Shown here piece by piece: positions 1 to 6,723 of a stretch of 6,763 nt of DNA. This stretch comes from Flavobacteriales bacterium (GTDB lineage: Bacteria > Bacteroidota > Bacteroidia > Flavobacteriales_D > Crocinitomicaceae): contig CANHBA010000122.1 of the NCBI GenBank assembly GCA_947458985.1, positions 1 through 6,763 of the forward strand, in the 5' to 3' direction. The translations under genes were made by a program, and so were the position numbers. Numbering within the stretch: the first letter of the stretch is position 1; every line of letters starts with the position of its first letter. The notes under the pieces were generated by a model that saw only the letters and a program-made list of their open reading frames with translations, was not told the DNA's origin and searched no databases.

Positions 1-49
1 GCCTTATAATAAAGAAGCGTTCGACGGACAGGTAATTCTTGGGGCATGA
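1..49 (+). CDS. Possible 3' end of an upstream gene (partial, unidentified)
   Basis: Reading from base 2, the sequence is open from the window edge to a TGA at 47-49 and encodes the tail PYNKEAFDGQVILGA. Its mixed polar/hydrophobic composition looks like a genuine protein end, but 15 residues cannot identify a family. Alternatives exist. Another plus-strand frame gives a short basic tail ending at base 33. On the minus strand an ATG at 47-45 opens MPQELPVRRTLLYYK towards the window edge, which would be the start of a divergent gene. Only flanking sequence can choose between these, so the call is tentative. Confidence 0.3.
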   Translation, partial: PYNKEAFDGQVILGA

Positions 50-115
50 GTTTGAATTAAAGTTGAAGAGCAAAAGAGAGGAGGCGTCTAGCATACACCG
101 CCACAAAAATGACAA

Positions 116-123
116 TAAATTTG
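116..123 (+). promoter_or_regulatory. Candidate Bacteroidota -7 promoter element upstream of the AraC gene
   Basis: TAAATTTG matches the Bacteroidota sigma-A -7 consensus TAnnTTTG exactly. No TTG is visible about 19-21 bp upstream where the -33 element should be, so support is weak. If used, it would give a 5' leader of roughly 120 nt before the ATG at 251. The gap from 50 to 250 is otherwise AT-rich with no convincing gene. A purine-rich AGGAGG at 80-85 has no start codon at a suitable distance and is probably incidental. Confidence 0.22.
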
Positions 124-250
124 TGCCTTCTCACAAGGCTTATTGTTCCTTTTACTAAAACCAAAGCTCTTGGGATAATTTTTCGGTTTTTGAAACACTT
201 TATTCTTGTTTCAAAATCGATAAAACCACTTAATTCCTTTAAATTTGAGT

Positions 251-1366
251 ATGTTATTCAACCTCTTAAATCTATTAATAGGATTCAGTTTATTGATCAT
301 CACGTTGGCCATCATTGTCAACTATATCCGTTATCGAAAGGTTAATTTCTTCTTCTTTTTATTGCTGTTATTAGCAGGTTTGGCACGCTTTCAATTTGGC
401 CTAACCACTTTTGGATTTATTCAAGAGACCAAACCGCTCGTTTTTAGAATATTTATCCTATTATTTATCTTTCCTCCCCTCTATTACCTCTGTCTCAATT
501 CATTTATTTCTGTCAGAACAACATGGGCAAAAATGTTGCTGCACTTCGCATTTTTCTTTTGTATTGTGCTGGGTAGAATTTACTTTGGCGCTATTGAAAT
601 CAAACTGCTCGGCCTCATTTTTTCTGTTTACGCGCTGTTCTATTATTACCTTCTCGTCAGGAGTTCTTTGTTTTACTTTCGGCAGCATCGCTCTATTTAT
701 ACCAAACAACAATTGCTGAAAGTCAAGCAACTCATCATTTGGATTTTTTCTCTTTCGCTGAATAATTTCATTTTCACTGCTTATTTTATCCTGTTTAATC
801 CCACCAATAAATCCGCAGCGATTGTTGGGATGTTTCACAGCACGAGCATCGTTTGGGTGTTGTTTCTGATTTATCTTTTTTTGAACCCCTCTATCATATT
901 CAATGAAATATTTAAAAAGCGAGATCCAAACAGAGATTTCATACATGAGTTTGGGGTTTCGAATACCCGTGCCTTTCTTAAAATAGAACCCCGCGACAGC
1001 TCGCTCGAACAAATTATCCGCAAAAACTTAGAAAAACTGCTTCAAGACCTCAAGCAACTGCCACCAAAATTGATCATTGCCTCCACGAGCACCAATCTGC
1101 TTCAAGAGTTGGCACAGCAACTGAATTACCCCAAAAGCCATTTAAAGTACGCACTCAAATACCATTGTCAATTTTCACAAAGTGATTATCTAAATCTCAT
1201 GCGTGTCATTTACGCGCTTCAATTAATGAACAGCGGATTCCTTGAAAATTACACCATTGAAACACTCGTTGACAAATGTCATTTCAATTCGCGCACCTCC
1301 TTTTACAGACACTTCAAAAAACATTTAGGTGTGTCGCCCTCTAAATACAAAGCACTCATTGAATAG
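251..1366 (+). CDS. Membrane-anchored AraC-family transcriptional regulator
   Basis: This 371-residue protein combines a multi-pass membrane domain with a C-terminal AraC/XylS DNA-binding domain. About seven hydrophobic helices lie near residues 7-27, 32-50, 65-83, 95-112, 116-138, 160-182 and 190-212, each followed or preceded by basic/polar loops. A cytoplasmic linker spans about 213-280. The AraC domain fills about 281-371: a divergent first helix-turn-helix (283-325) and a clear second one (334-371), ending with the family signature around FYRHFKKHLGVSPSKYKAL. Such proteins are presumed to sense a membrane or envelope signal and bind DNA from the membrane; the ligand is unknown. The ATG at 251 is preferred over an in-frame TTG at 245, since it leaves helix 1 intact. 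The gene looks more AT-rich than those downstream, probably reflecting Phe/Leu/Ile-rich membrane segments. Its targets are not evident; the VWA/ATPase pair starts 70 bp downstream on the same strand and is the nearest candidate. Confidence 0.9.
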   Translation: MLFNLLNLLIGFSLLIITLAIIVNYIRYRKVNFFFFLLLLLAGLARFQFGLTTFGFIQETKPLVFRIFILLFIFPPLYYLCLNSFISVRTTWAKMLLHFAFFFCIVLGRIYFGAIEIKLLGLIFSVYALFYYYLLVRSSLFYFRQHRSIYTKQQLLKVKQLIIWIFSLSLNNFIFTAYFILFNPTNKSAAIVGMFHSTSIVWVLFLIYLFLNPSIIFNEIFKKRDPNRDFIHEFGVSNTRAFLKIEPRDSSLEQIIRKNLEKLLQDLKQLPPKLIIASTSTNLLQELAQQLNYPKSHLKYALKYHCQFSQSDYLNLMRVIYALQLMNSGFLENYTIETLVDKCHFNSRTSFYRHFKKHLGVSPSKYKALIE

Positions 1367-1436
1367 CGTCTGACTATTATTTCTGTCCAGCGCAAACTTT
1401 CTATGCTTGCTTGTGTTTATCAGTAAAGCAAAGCAA

Positions 1437-2546
1437 ATGGCTCTATCCGGTTATGTATTCACTCCTTATGTTGCTCCAGAGCAGTCTCCATTTGACAAAC
1501 TATTCGATATTTTCAGCGAACTCATCACACATACGTCTGGCGATGTCGACGAAGCGCTCGATTGGTTGAAAATATTGGATAAGGAATACAACCTTACCAC
1601 TCCTGAATATACCTTAGAAGATTTCATCGAGGATCTCAAAAAAAGAGGTTACCTCCGCGAAGAAATTAAGCCAGACGGGCAAGGGGAGCTCAGCATTACC
1701 GCCAAAACCGAGCGTGCTATTCGCAAAAACGCCATGGCTCAGATCTTTGGCAACATCAGAAAGAGCGGTAGGGGCAACCATCACTCCAAAAAAACAGGAC
1801 AAGGCGACGAAGCCACTGGCGAATTCCGAGACTTCCAATTTGGCGATGCGCTCGAAAGCATTTCCATGACGGAAAGTCTTAAAAATGCCCAGATCAATCA
1901 TGGTGCGGAGCATTTTATGCTCGACGAGCGCGATTTAGTCGTGGAAGACACCCACCACAAATCGCAAATGAGTACAGTGCTCATGATCGATATCAGCCAC
2001 AGCATGATCCTCTATGGCGAAGACCGCATTACGCCAGCCAAAAAGGTGGCCATGGCGCTCGCAGAGTTCATTACCACCACTTATCCGAAAGACACCATCG
2101 ATATCATTGTGTTTGGCAACGACGCCTGGCCCATCCAAATCAAAGATTTGGCTTATCTGAACGTAGGGCCGTATCATACCAACACAGTGGCAGGCTTAGA
2201 ACTCGCCATGGATATCTTGCGCAGAAAGCGCAATACCAACAAGCAAATTTTCATGATCACTGACGGCAAGCCCAGTTGTTTACGTATGCCAGATGGTCAG
2301 TATTACAAAAACAGCAATGGCCTCGATCAGTATATCGTAGACAAATGCTATACCATGGCTGCGCAGGCGCGCAAGTTGCACATCCCGATCACCACTTTTA
2401 TGATCGCTCAAGACCCCTACTTGCAAGCTTTTGTAGAAGAATTCACCAAAACCAATAACGGAAAAGCATTCTTTACGGGGCTCAAGGGCCTCGGAGAAAT
2501 GATTTTTCACGATTACCAAACCAACCGTAAAAAACGTATCAATTGA
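1437..2546 (+). CDS. VWA-domain protein, partner of chelatase-like AAA+ ATPase
   Basis: This 369-residue soluble protein has no signal peptide or membrane helix. Residues 1-110 form a mostly helical N-terminal region. Residues 110-175 are a Gly/His/charged linker (GRGNHHSKKTGQGDEATGEF). A VWA (integrin I-like) domain runs from about 178 to 355. Its metal-ion-dependent adhesion site is complete: D185-x-S187-x-S189 (DISHS), T248 in the HTNT stretch, and D276 in ITDGKPS. In magnesium and cobalt chelatases (BchD/CobT) a MIDAS-containing VWA domain binds the AAA+ ring and links ATP hydrolysis to the substrate; a similar adaptor role is inferred here. The stop codon lies 2 nt before the ATG of the ATPase gene, so the two are almost certainly co-transcribed and translationally coupled. 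The ATG at 1437 is preferred to an in-frame TTG at 1407, whose ten extra codons (LVFISKAKQ after the start) do not look part of the fold. No usable Shine-Dalgarno is seen. The assignment to a chelatase-type VWA family is secure; the actual client is unknown. Confidence 0.9.
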   Translation: MALSGYVFTPYVAPEQSPFDKLFDIFSELITHTSGDVDEALDWLKILDKEYNLTTPEYTLEDFIEDLKKRGYLREEIKPDGQGELSITAKTERAIRKNAMAQIFGNIRKSGRGNHHSKKTGQGDEATGEFRDFQFGDALESISMTESLKNAQINHGAEHFMLDERDLVVEDTHHKSQMSTVLMIDISHSMILYGEDRITPAKKVAMALAEFITTTYPKDTIDIIVFGNDAWPIQIKDLAYLNVGPYHTNTVAGLELAMDILRRKRNTNKQIFMITDGKPSCLRMPDGQYYKNSNGLDQYIVDKCYTMAAQARKLHIPITTFMIAQDPYLQAFVEEFTKTNNGKAFFTGLKGLGEMIFHDYQTNRKKRIN

Positions 2547-2548
2547 TC

Positions 2549-4012
2549 ATGCAAAACACCATTCTTACCCTCGGCGCCCTCAAAGCAGCTGGTTACACGC
2601 CCAAAAGCATCAAAAATGAACTCCGCGACAACCTTATTGCGGTGCTCAAAGCGGGCAAACCAAGTTTTCCTACTATGCACGGCTACGAACACACCGTTAT
2701 TCCGCAATTGGAGCGCGCCATTCTTTCCAAGCACAACATCAATTTATTGGGTTTGCGCGGGCAAGGTAAAACCAGAATTGCGCGCTTGCTTTTGCACTTG
2801 CTAGACGAATACATTCCAGTTGTGGCCGGCAGCGAAATCAACGACGACCCACTGCAGCCCCTGAGCCGCTTTGCCACAGACCTCATTGCTGAAAAAGGCG
2901 ACCACACGCCCATTACTTGGTTGCACCGTTCGGAAAGGTTTTTTGAGAAACTCGCCACACCCGACGTCACCATCGCCGACCTCATTGGCGACATCGACCC
3001 CATTAAAGCCGCCAACCTCAAACTCAGCTATGCCGACGACCGCGTCTTGCACTTTGGCATGATCCCACGCGCCAACCGTTGTATTTTCGTCATCAATGAA
3101 CTCCCAGATTTACAAGCCCGTATTCAGGTGGCGCTCTTCAATATTTTAGAAGAAGGCGACATCCAAATCCGCGGCTTTAAATTAAGGTTGCCACTAGATC
3201 TTCAGTTTGTATTTACAGCCAACCCAGAAGACTACACCAACCGCGGCAGCATCATTACGCCGCTCAAAGACCGCATTGGTTCGCAAATCCTAACGCACTA
3301 CGCTGCAGATATCAAAACCGCCAAGAAAATCACAGCTCAAGAAGCCGAACAGCTCGAAAATCGTTTTTGTAAAGTGCATGTACCAGAACTCGCCAAAGAT
3401 ATTTTAGAGCAAGTTGCTTTTGAAGCGCGCGTGAGCCCTTACATCGATTACAAAAGCGGCGTGAGTGCCCGCATGAGCATCACCGCCTACGAAAACCTGA
3501 TCAGTACCGCCGAAAGACGCGCGATTCTCAACAACGAAAGCCAAACGAGCATCCGCTTCAGTGACCTCATGGGCATGGTTCCGTCCATTACTGGAAAAGT
3601 AGAGTTGGTTTATGAAGGCGAGCAAGAAGGAACAGCTTTTGTAGCGAATCAGCTCATCAGTGAGGCCATCAAGACCCTCTTTTTGACGTATTTCCCAAAA
3701 ATTGAAAAGTTGAAAAAACGCGACGACAAAACACCATATGATGCGGTGTTAAGTTGGTTTTACAACGCCAATTCTTTTGAATTACCAGACGAGCAGGGGA
3801 GTGCATTGCACGAAAAAACCTTGCTGCAAATTGATCCATTAAAGGAACTCATCGAAAAGTATCAGCCGAATGTGGCGGCGCAAGACCTCCCATTTTTAAT
3901 GGAGTTTGTACTCTGGGCGCTTGTCGAATTCAAGCAATTGTCCAAAACCAAAACCGCCGACGGCCTTTCCTTTAATGATTTGTACGACAACCTGCTCAAA
4001 GGGCTGTCCTAA
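2549..4012 (+). CDS. Magnesium-chelatase-like AAA+ ATPase (ChlI/MoxR type)
   Basis: This 487-residue cytoplasmic ATPase belongs to the helix-2-insert AAA+ class that contains BchI/ChlI and MoxR. Visible elements are Walker A GLRGQGKT (68-75), a Walker B-like strand CIFVINEL (178-185) with N183-E184 in place of the usual Asp-Glu, sensor 1 N225 in TANPEDY, a likely arginine finger R242 in PLKDRI, and a likely sensor 2 R308 in SARMS. ADLIGDIDP (143-151) matches the loop that follows the first ATPase half in BchI. At 487 residues it is much longer than BchI (~340-350). The extra part is a mainly helical C-terminal region (about 365-487) with no motif I recognise. The gene starts 2 nt after the VWA gene stop; an in-frame TTG at 2543 would give a 4 nt overlap. 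The pair probably forms an ATP-driven complex analogous to BchI-BchD. Annotation pipelines often call such proteins 'magnesium chelatase', but no porphyrin pathway gene is nearby, so chlorophyll-type activity should not be assumed. Confidence 0.92.
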   Translation: MQNTILTLGALKAAGYTPKSIKNELRDNLIAVLKAGKPSFPTMHGYEHTVIPQLERAILSKHNINLLGLRGQGKTRIARLLLHLLDEYIPVVAGSEINDDPLQPLSRFATDLIAEKGDHTPITWLHRSERFFEKLATPDVTIADLIGDIDPIKAANLKLSYADDRVLHFGMIPRANRCIFVINELPDLQARIQVALFNILEEGDIQIRGFKLRLPLDLQFVFTANPEDYTNRGSIITPLKDRIGSQILTHYAADIKTAKKITAQEAEQLENRFCKVHVPELAKDILEQVAFEARVSPYIDYKSGVSARMSITAYENLISTAERRAILNNESQTSIRFSDLMGMVPSITGKVELVYEGEQEGTAFVANQLISEAIKTLFLTYFPKIEKLKKRDDKTPYDAVLSWFYNANSFELPDEQGSALHEKTLLQIDPLKELIEKYQPNVAAQDLPFLMEFVLWALVEFKQLSKTKTADGLSFNDLYDNLLKGLS

Positions 4013-4013
4013 C

Positions 4014-5339
4014 TTATTTCTGACGCTTCTTTTTAGGCTTGCCGTACTTTTCTTGCATGGCTTTTTTGTGGTCGTAGCGCACATTAACTTTTTTGTTTTT
4101 CGCTTTTTTCTCGTGAAAAGAAGCGCCTCTGTCGTCGCGAGAGGCTAGTTTGAGCACTTTGCCCGGAATGGCCAATTTAGGTTTCTCAAACTCGAGCAAT
4201 TCTGTGGTCCATTCTAGCTCAGCCGGTACTTCCATAATAGGAACTTCTTTTTGCATCAGTTCTTGGATCGCATTCAGGATGTCAAGATCTTTTTCAGTGA
4301 TGAACGTAATGGCGATGCCATTTTTATCGGCGCGGCCGGTTCTACCAATGCGGTGAATGTAGTTTTCGGTGGTTTCGGGGATATCGAAGTTAATGACATG
4401 AGATACATCCGTGACGTCAATACCACGGGCAATGAGGTCGGTGGCAATCAAAATTCGGGTGGTGCCCGCTTGAAAAGCCTGCACCGCTTCGAAACGGAAA
4501 TTCTGTGCTTTGTTCGAGTGGATGATCCCGAGTGCATCGCCGTAACTAGGCTCAATTTTTTCAAAGACGAGGTCGGCCAGTGCGCGAGAAGAAACAAATA
4601 CCAACACTTTAGCTTCTAATGGGGTGTTGTCTAGTATATGTTGCAATAACATGATCTTAGACAAGAAATTCGGTACGTGGTAACCCGATTGGTCAATTTT
4701 GTCGAGGGTAGATCCTGCGCGCGCTGCTTCTACGCGAACAGGCTTGATGAGGTAATCTTCCAAAAATACAGATACCTCCTCTGAAAGCGTTGCCGAAAAA
4801 ACCATGAACTGCTTTCTTGTGGGCAAAAATTCAAAAATATGAAAGAGTTGTGGCCTGAAGCCTAAGCTCAGGGTTTCATCGACTTCATCGATCACCACTT
4901 TTTTAATGTGCTTCAATTGCAAAGAACCACTTTTGGCTAAGTCTAGAACGCGTCCAGGTGTGCCAACAAGTATGTCTAAGCCCTGCAAGACCATTGCCGC
5001 TTGTGTGTTCATGTTGGTGCCGCCATAAACACCGCCAACCGCCACATTCATGTAAGTGGTCAGTCTTTCAACTTCACTAACTACCTGCGCCACCAATTCA
5101 CGGGTTGGTACAAGGATGAGAATTTGCGGATGCGGTTCCTTAGAAAATTTCCACATACACAAACAAGGCAGCAAATAAGCAAGCGTTTTACCCGTACCTG
5201 TCTGGGCAATACCAATGGTATCGGCACCCGACATCATGACATTGAAACCAGAGGCCTGAATGGTGGTTGGCGTTTCGTAGCCGAGGTCATCCAGTGCATT
5301 CCAAATTGGTTTCTTCAAATTTAAATCGCGAAAAGTCAT
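4014..5339 (-). CDS. DEAD-box ATP-dependent RNA helicase (DEVD variant)
   Basis: This 441-residue protein has all the superfamily 2 DEAD-box motifs in order: Q motif with GYETPTTIQ ending at Q28, motif I AQTGTGKT (45-52), Ia PTREL (78-82), GG (106-107), Ib TPGR (127-130), motif II DEVD (151-154), III SAT (182-184), IV around VFVSS (247-251), QNFR (279-282), V ATDLIARGID (299-308) and VI HRIGRTGR (329-336). Two RecA-like domains span about 1-205 and 215-365. A Lys/Arg-rich tail (about 399-441, ending KPKKKRQK) probably gives non-specific RNA affinity. It likely unwinds short RNA duplexes in ribosome assembly or mRNA turnover, as RhlE-type bacterial helicases do; the specific substrate cannot be read from sequence. 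Motif II has Val for Ala; the metal-binding and catalytic Asp-Glu and final Asp are kept, so activity is expected. The stop codon is one base from that of the convergent ATPase gene. The gene is divergent from queA, with a 135 bp shared upstream region. Confidence 0.96.
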   Translation of the reverse strand: MTFRDLNLKKPIWNALDDLGYETPTTIQASGFNVMMSGADTIGIAQTGTGKTLAYLLPCLCMWKFSKEPHPQILILVPTRELVAQVVSEVERLTTYMNVAVGGVYGGTNMNTQAAMVLQGLDILVGTPGRVLDLAKSGSLQLKHIKKVVIDEVDETLSLGFRPQLFHIFEFLPTRKQFMVFSATLSEEVSVFLEDYLIKPVRVEAARAGSTLDKIDQSGYHVPNFLSKIMLLQHILDNTPLEAKVLVFVSSRALADLVFEKIEPSYGDALGIIHSNKAQNFRFEAVQAFQAGTTRILIATDLIARGIDVTDVSHVINFDIPETTENYIHRIGRTGRADKNGIAITFITEKDLDILNAIQELMQKEVPIMEVPAELEWTTELLEFEKPKLAIPGKVLKLASRDDRGASFHEKKAKNKKVNVRYDHKKAMQEKYGKPKKKRQK

Positions 5340-5355
5340 GTGGGCAAGTTTTTGG

Positions 5356-5363
5356 CAAAGCTA
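5356..5363 (-). promoter_or_regulatory. Candidate -7 promoter element for the helicase gene
   Basis: On the minus strand this reads TAGCTTTG, an exact match to the Bacteroidota -7 consensus TAnnTTTG. It ends 16 nt before the helicase ATG, which would give a leader of only about 10 nt. No TTG -33 element is found at the expected 19-21 bp spacing, so the call rests on the -7 match and its position. Confidence 0.4.
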
Positions 5364-5395
5364 AGGAGACTAGATGAATTGGGCGGTATTTATGA

Positions 5396-5423
5396 GGTCA
5401 ATGTTAAATTTAAATGGTCAATG
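5396..5423. repeat. Spaced 8-bp direct repeat flanking an AT palindrome
   Basis: GGTCAATG occurs at 5396-5403 and again at 5416-5423, exactly 20 bp apart (about two helical turns). Between them lies the perfect 10-bp palindrome TTAAATTTAA (5404-5413). The block sits in the middle of the helicase/queA divergent region, upstream of both candidate -7 elements. It could be an operator for a dimeric regulator bound on one DNA face, or chance in AT-rich sequence. Confidence 0.35.
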
Positions 5424-5448
5424 GCAGCAAACATTCCCGATCTGATGA

Positions 5449-5456
5449 TATTTTTG
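5449..5456 (+). promoter_or_regulatory. Candidate -7 promoter element for queA
   Basis: TATTTTTG matches the Bacteroidota -7 consensus TAnnTTTG exactly and ends 18 nt before the queA ATG, implying a leader of roughly 12 nt. No -33 TTG is visible at the standard spacing. The spacing to the start codon mirrors that of the helicase element on the other strand. Confidence 0.42.
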
Positions 5457-5474
5457 TCAAAAATTTCAATTTAG

Positions 5475-6689
5475 ATGACCAACATTGACGACTTCGATTA
5501 CGCACTTCCCGATGCTCAAATTGCACGTTATCCTGTAACGCCTCGTCATAACAGCAAATTACTCGTTTATCAAGAAAATACAATTACAAGCGATCAGTAT
5601 TTTAATTTGCCAAAGCACTTGCCGGCAAATTCCCTATTGATCATCAACAATAGCAAGGTCATTGAGGCCAGGTTACACTTTGAGAAACCGACGGGTGGCA
5701 AAGTAGAAATTTTCTGTTTGGAGCACGGCGCTAGCTATCAAGACGTCACTTCAGCGATGCAACAAAAAGGCAGCGTCGAATGGATTTGTCAGATTGGTGG
5801 TGCTAAAAAATGGAAATCGGGTTCAGTAGCACTTCAGTTTGACAACAAAGGCACTACACACACGCTTTATGCCCAACAAGCACAACGCCTAGACTCCGGA
5901 TTTAAAATTCAATTTCACTGGACCGATCCCCAGCTTTGTTTTGCAGAAATTCTGCACTTGGCAGGCAAGATTCCTTTACCACCATACCTTAACAGAGCAT
6001 CAGAGGAGAGCGATAAAAGTGATTATCAAACCGTATATGCCAAAGAAGATGGCTCCGTTGCTGCGCCCACTGCTGGTTTGCATCTGACCGAAGCGTTGTT
6101 TGCCTCGCTGCGCCAAAAAGAGATCCATGCTGCAACACTCACCTTGCACGTCGGAGCGGGCACGTTCAAACCAGTCAAAACAAAGACAGCTGAAGAGCAC
6201 GATATGCATGCAGAATTCATTGAAGTGCGGCAAGAACTTTTAGAAAAATTATTGCGGCAACCTGCGCAAGTGAGAATAGCGGTTGGCACCACCTCGTTGC
6301 GAACGTTGGAGAGCTTGTATTGGATGGGCGTTAAACTACTTCAAGATCCAGACCTTACACTTCAAAATTTACAACTCACGCAGTGGGAATGCTATGCCTT
6401 ACCACAAGATTTTTCTTTTTCAGCTGCGATTGAGGCACTCCTAGACCAATTTCACAAAGAAAGTTGCGAGCAATTGCTCACCAAAACAAGTCTGATGATC
6501 AAGCCAGGCTACCGCATTCGCAGCGTAGACGCCATCTTGACCAATTTTCATCAGCCGAAGTCCACGCTTTTATTGTTGATTCATGCTTTTGTAGGCCAAG
6601 ATTGGAAACGTATCTATGACTATGCCCTTGCCAACGACTACCGTTTTTTGAGCTATGGCGACGGTAGTTTGTTGTGGTTGAATAAATAA
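5475..6689 (+). CDS. queA: S-adenosylmethionine:tRNA ribosyltransferase-isomerase (QueA family, long form)
   Basis: QueA transfers and isomerises the ribosyl part of S-adenosylmethionine onto 7-aminomethyl-7-deazaguanine at tRNA position 34, giving epoxyqueuosine. This 404-residue protein keeps the family's landmarks: the N-terminal IDDFDYALPDAQIARYP (4-20) and SKLLVY, NNSKVIEARL (58-67), LPPYLNR (168-174), DYQTVYAKEDGSVAAPTAGLHLT (183-205), LHVGAGTFKPV (224-234), HAEFIEV (245-251), VGTTSLRTLES (270-280), a long conserved block over 344-373 centred on TNFHQPKSTLLLL, and FLSYGDGSLL near the end. It is about 50 residues longer than typical QueA. Most of the excess lies after TLES (about 281-335), where a segment containing QWECYALP precedes the last conserved block. 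The usual NDT/NDS is NNS here. From memory, Bacteroidota often encode this long form besides a standard QueA, so it may be a paralogue with altered substrate; family membership is firm, the exact reaction less so. The start ATG at 5475 fits the family N-terminus. Confidence 0.9.
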   Translation: MTNIDDFDYALPDAQIARYPVTPRHNSKLLVYQENTITSDQYFNLPKHLPANSLLIINNSKVIEARLHFEKPTGGKVEIFCLEHGASYQDVTSAMQQKGSVEWICQIGGAKKWKSGSVALQFDNKGTTHTLYAQQAQRLDSGFKIQFHWTDPQLCFAEILHLAGKIPLPPYLNRASEESDKSDYQTVYAKEDGSVAAPTAGLHLTEALFASLRQKEIHAATLTLHVGAGTFKPVKTKTAEEHDMHAEFIEVRQELLEKLLRQPAQVRIAVGTTSLRTLESLYWMGVKLLQDPDLTLQNLQLTQWECYALPQDFSFSAAIEALLDQFHKESCEQLLTKTSLMIKPGYRIRSVDAILTNFHQPKSTLLLLIHAFVGQDWKRIYDYALANDYRFLSYGDGSLLWLNK

Positions 6690-6723
6690 GCTACTTCAGA
6701 AGTTCGGTTTTGTAGGTATTTGC

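Noticed and set aside
78..85. Strong-looking Shine-Dalgarno AGGAGG
   Set aside because: The nearest ATG is about 23 nt away and begins no convincing gene; Bacteroidota rarely rely on this motif.
240..247. Second exact TAnnTTTG motif (TAAATTTG) next to the AraC start
   Set aside because: It ends 3 nt before the ATG, so transcription would begin inside the coding region; no -33 element. Probably chance in AT-rich sequence.
109..345. Open frame of 78 codons overlapping the start of the AraC gene
   Set aside because: It overlaps the AraC coding region in another frame, has no start-site support and its composition is that of translated AT-rich sequence.
500..1012. Antisense 170-codon open frame within the AraC gene
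   Set aside because: Shadow of the real gene; low-complexity charged product with no recognisable domain.
1402..1409. Near-match to the -7 motif (TATGCTTG) upstream of the VWA gene
   Set aside because: It has a mismatch in the conserved TTTG and no -33 element, so it is not strong enough to list as a promoter.
2683..3052. Antisense open frames within the ATPase gene
   Set aside because: Two overlapping minus-strand frames opposite a strongly conserved AAA+ coding sequence; they are codon-usage artefacts.
1437..4012. Interpretation of the pair as a chlorophyll or cobalamin chelatase
   Set aside because: No large porphyrin-binding subunit (BchH/CobN) or pathway gene is visible, and the ATPase is longer and differs at Walker B.
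4251..4619. Plus-strand open frame of 122 codons opposite the helicase
   Set aside because: Lies wholly antisense to conserved helicase motifs V-VI; shadow frame.
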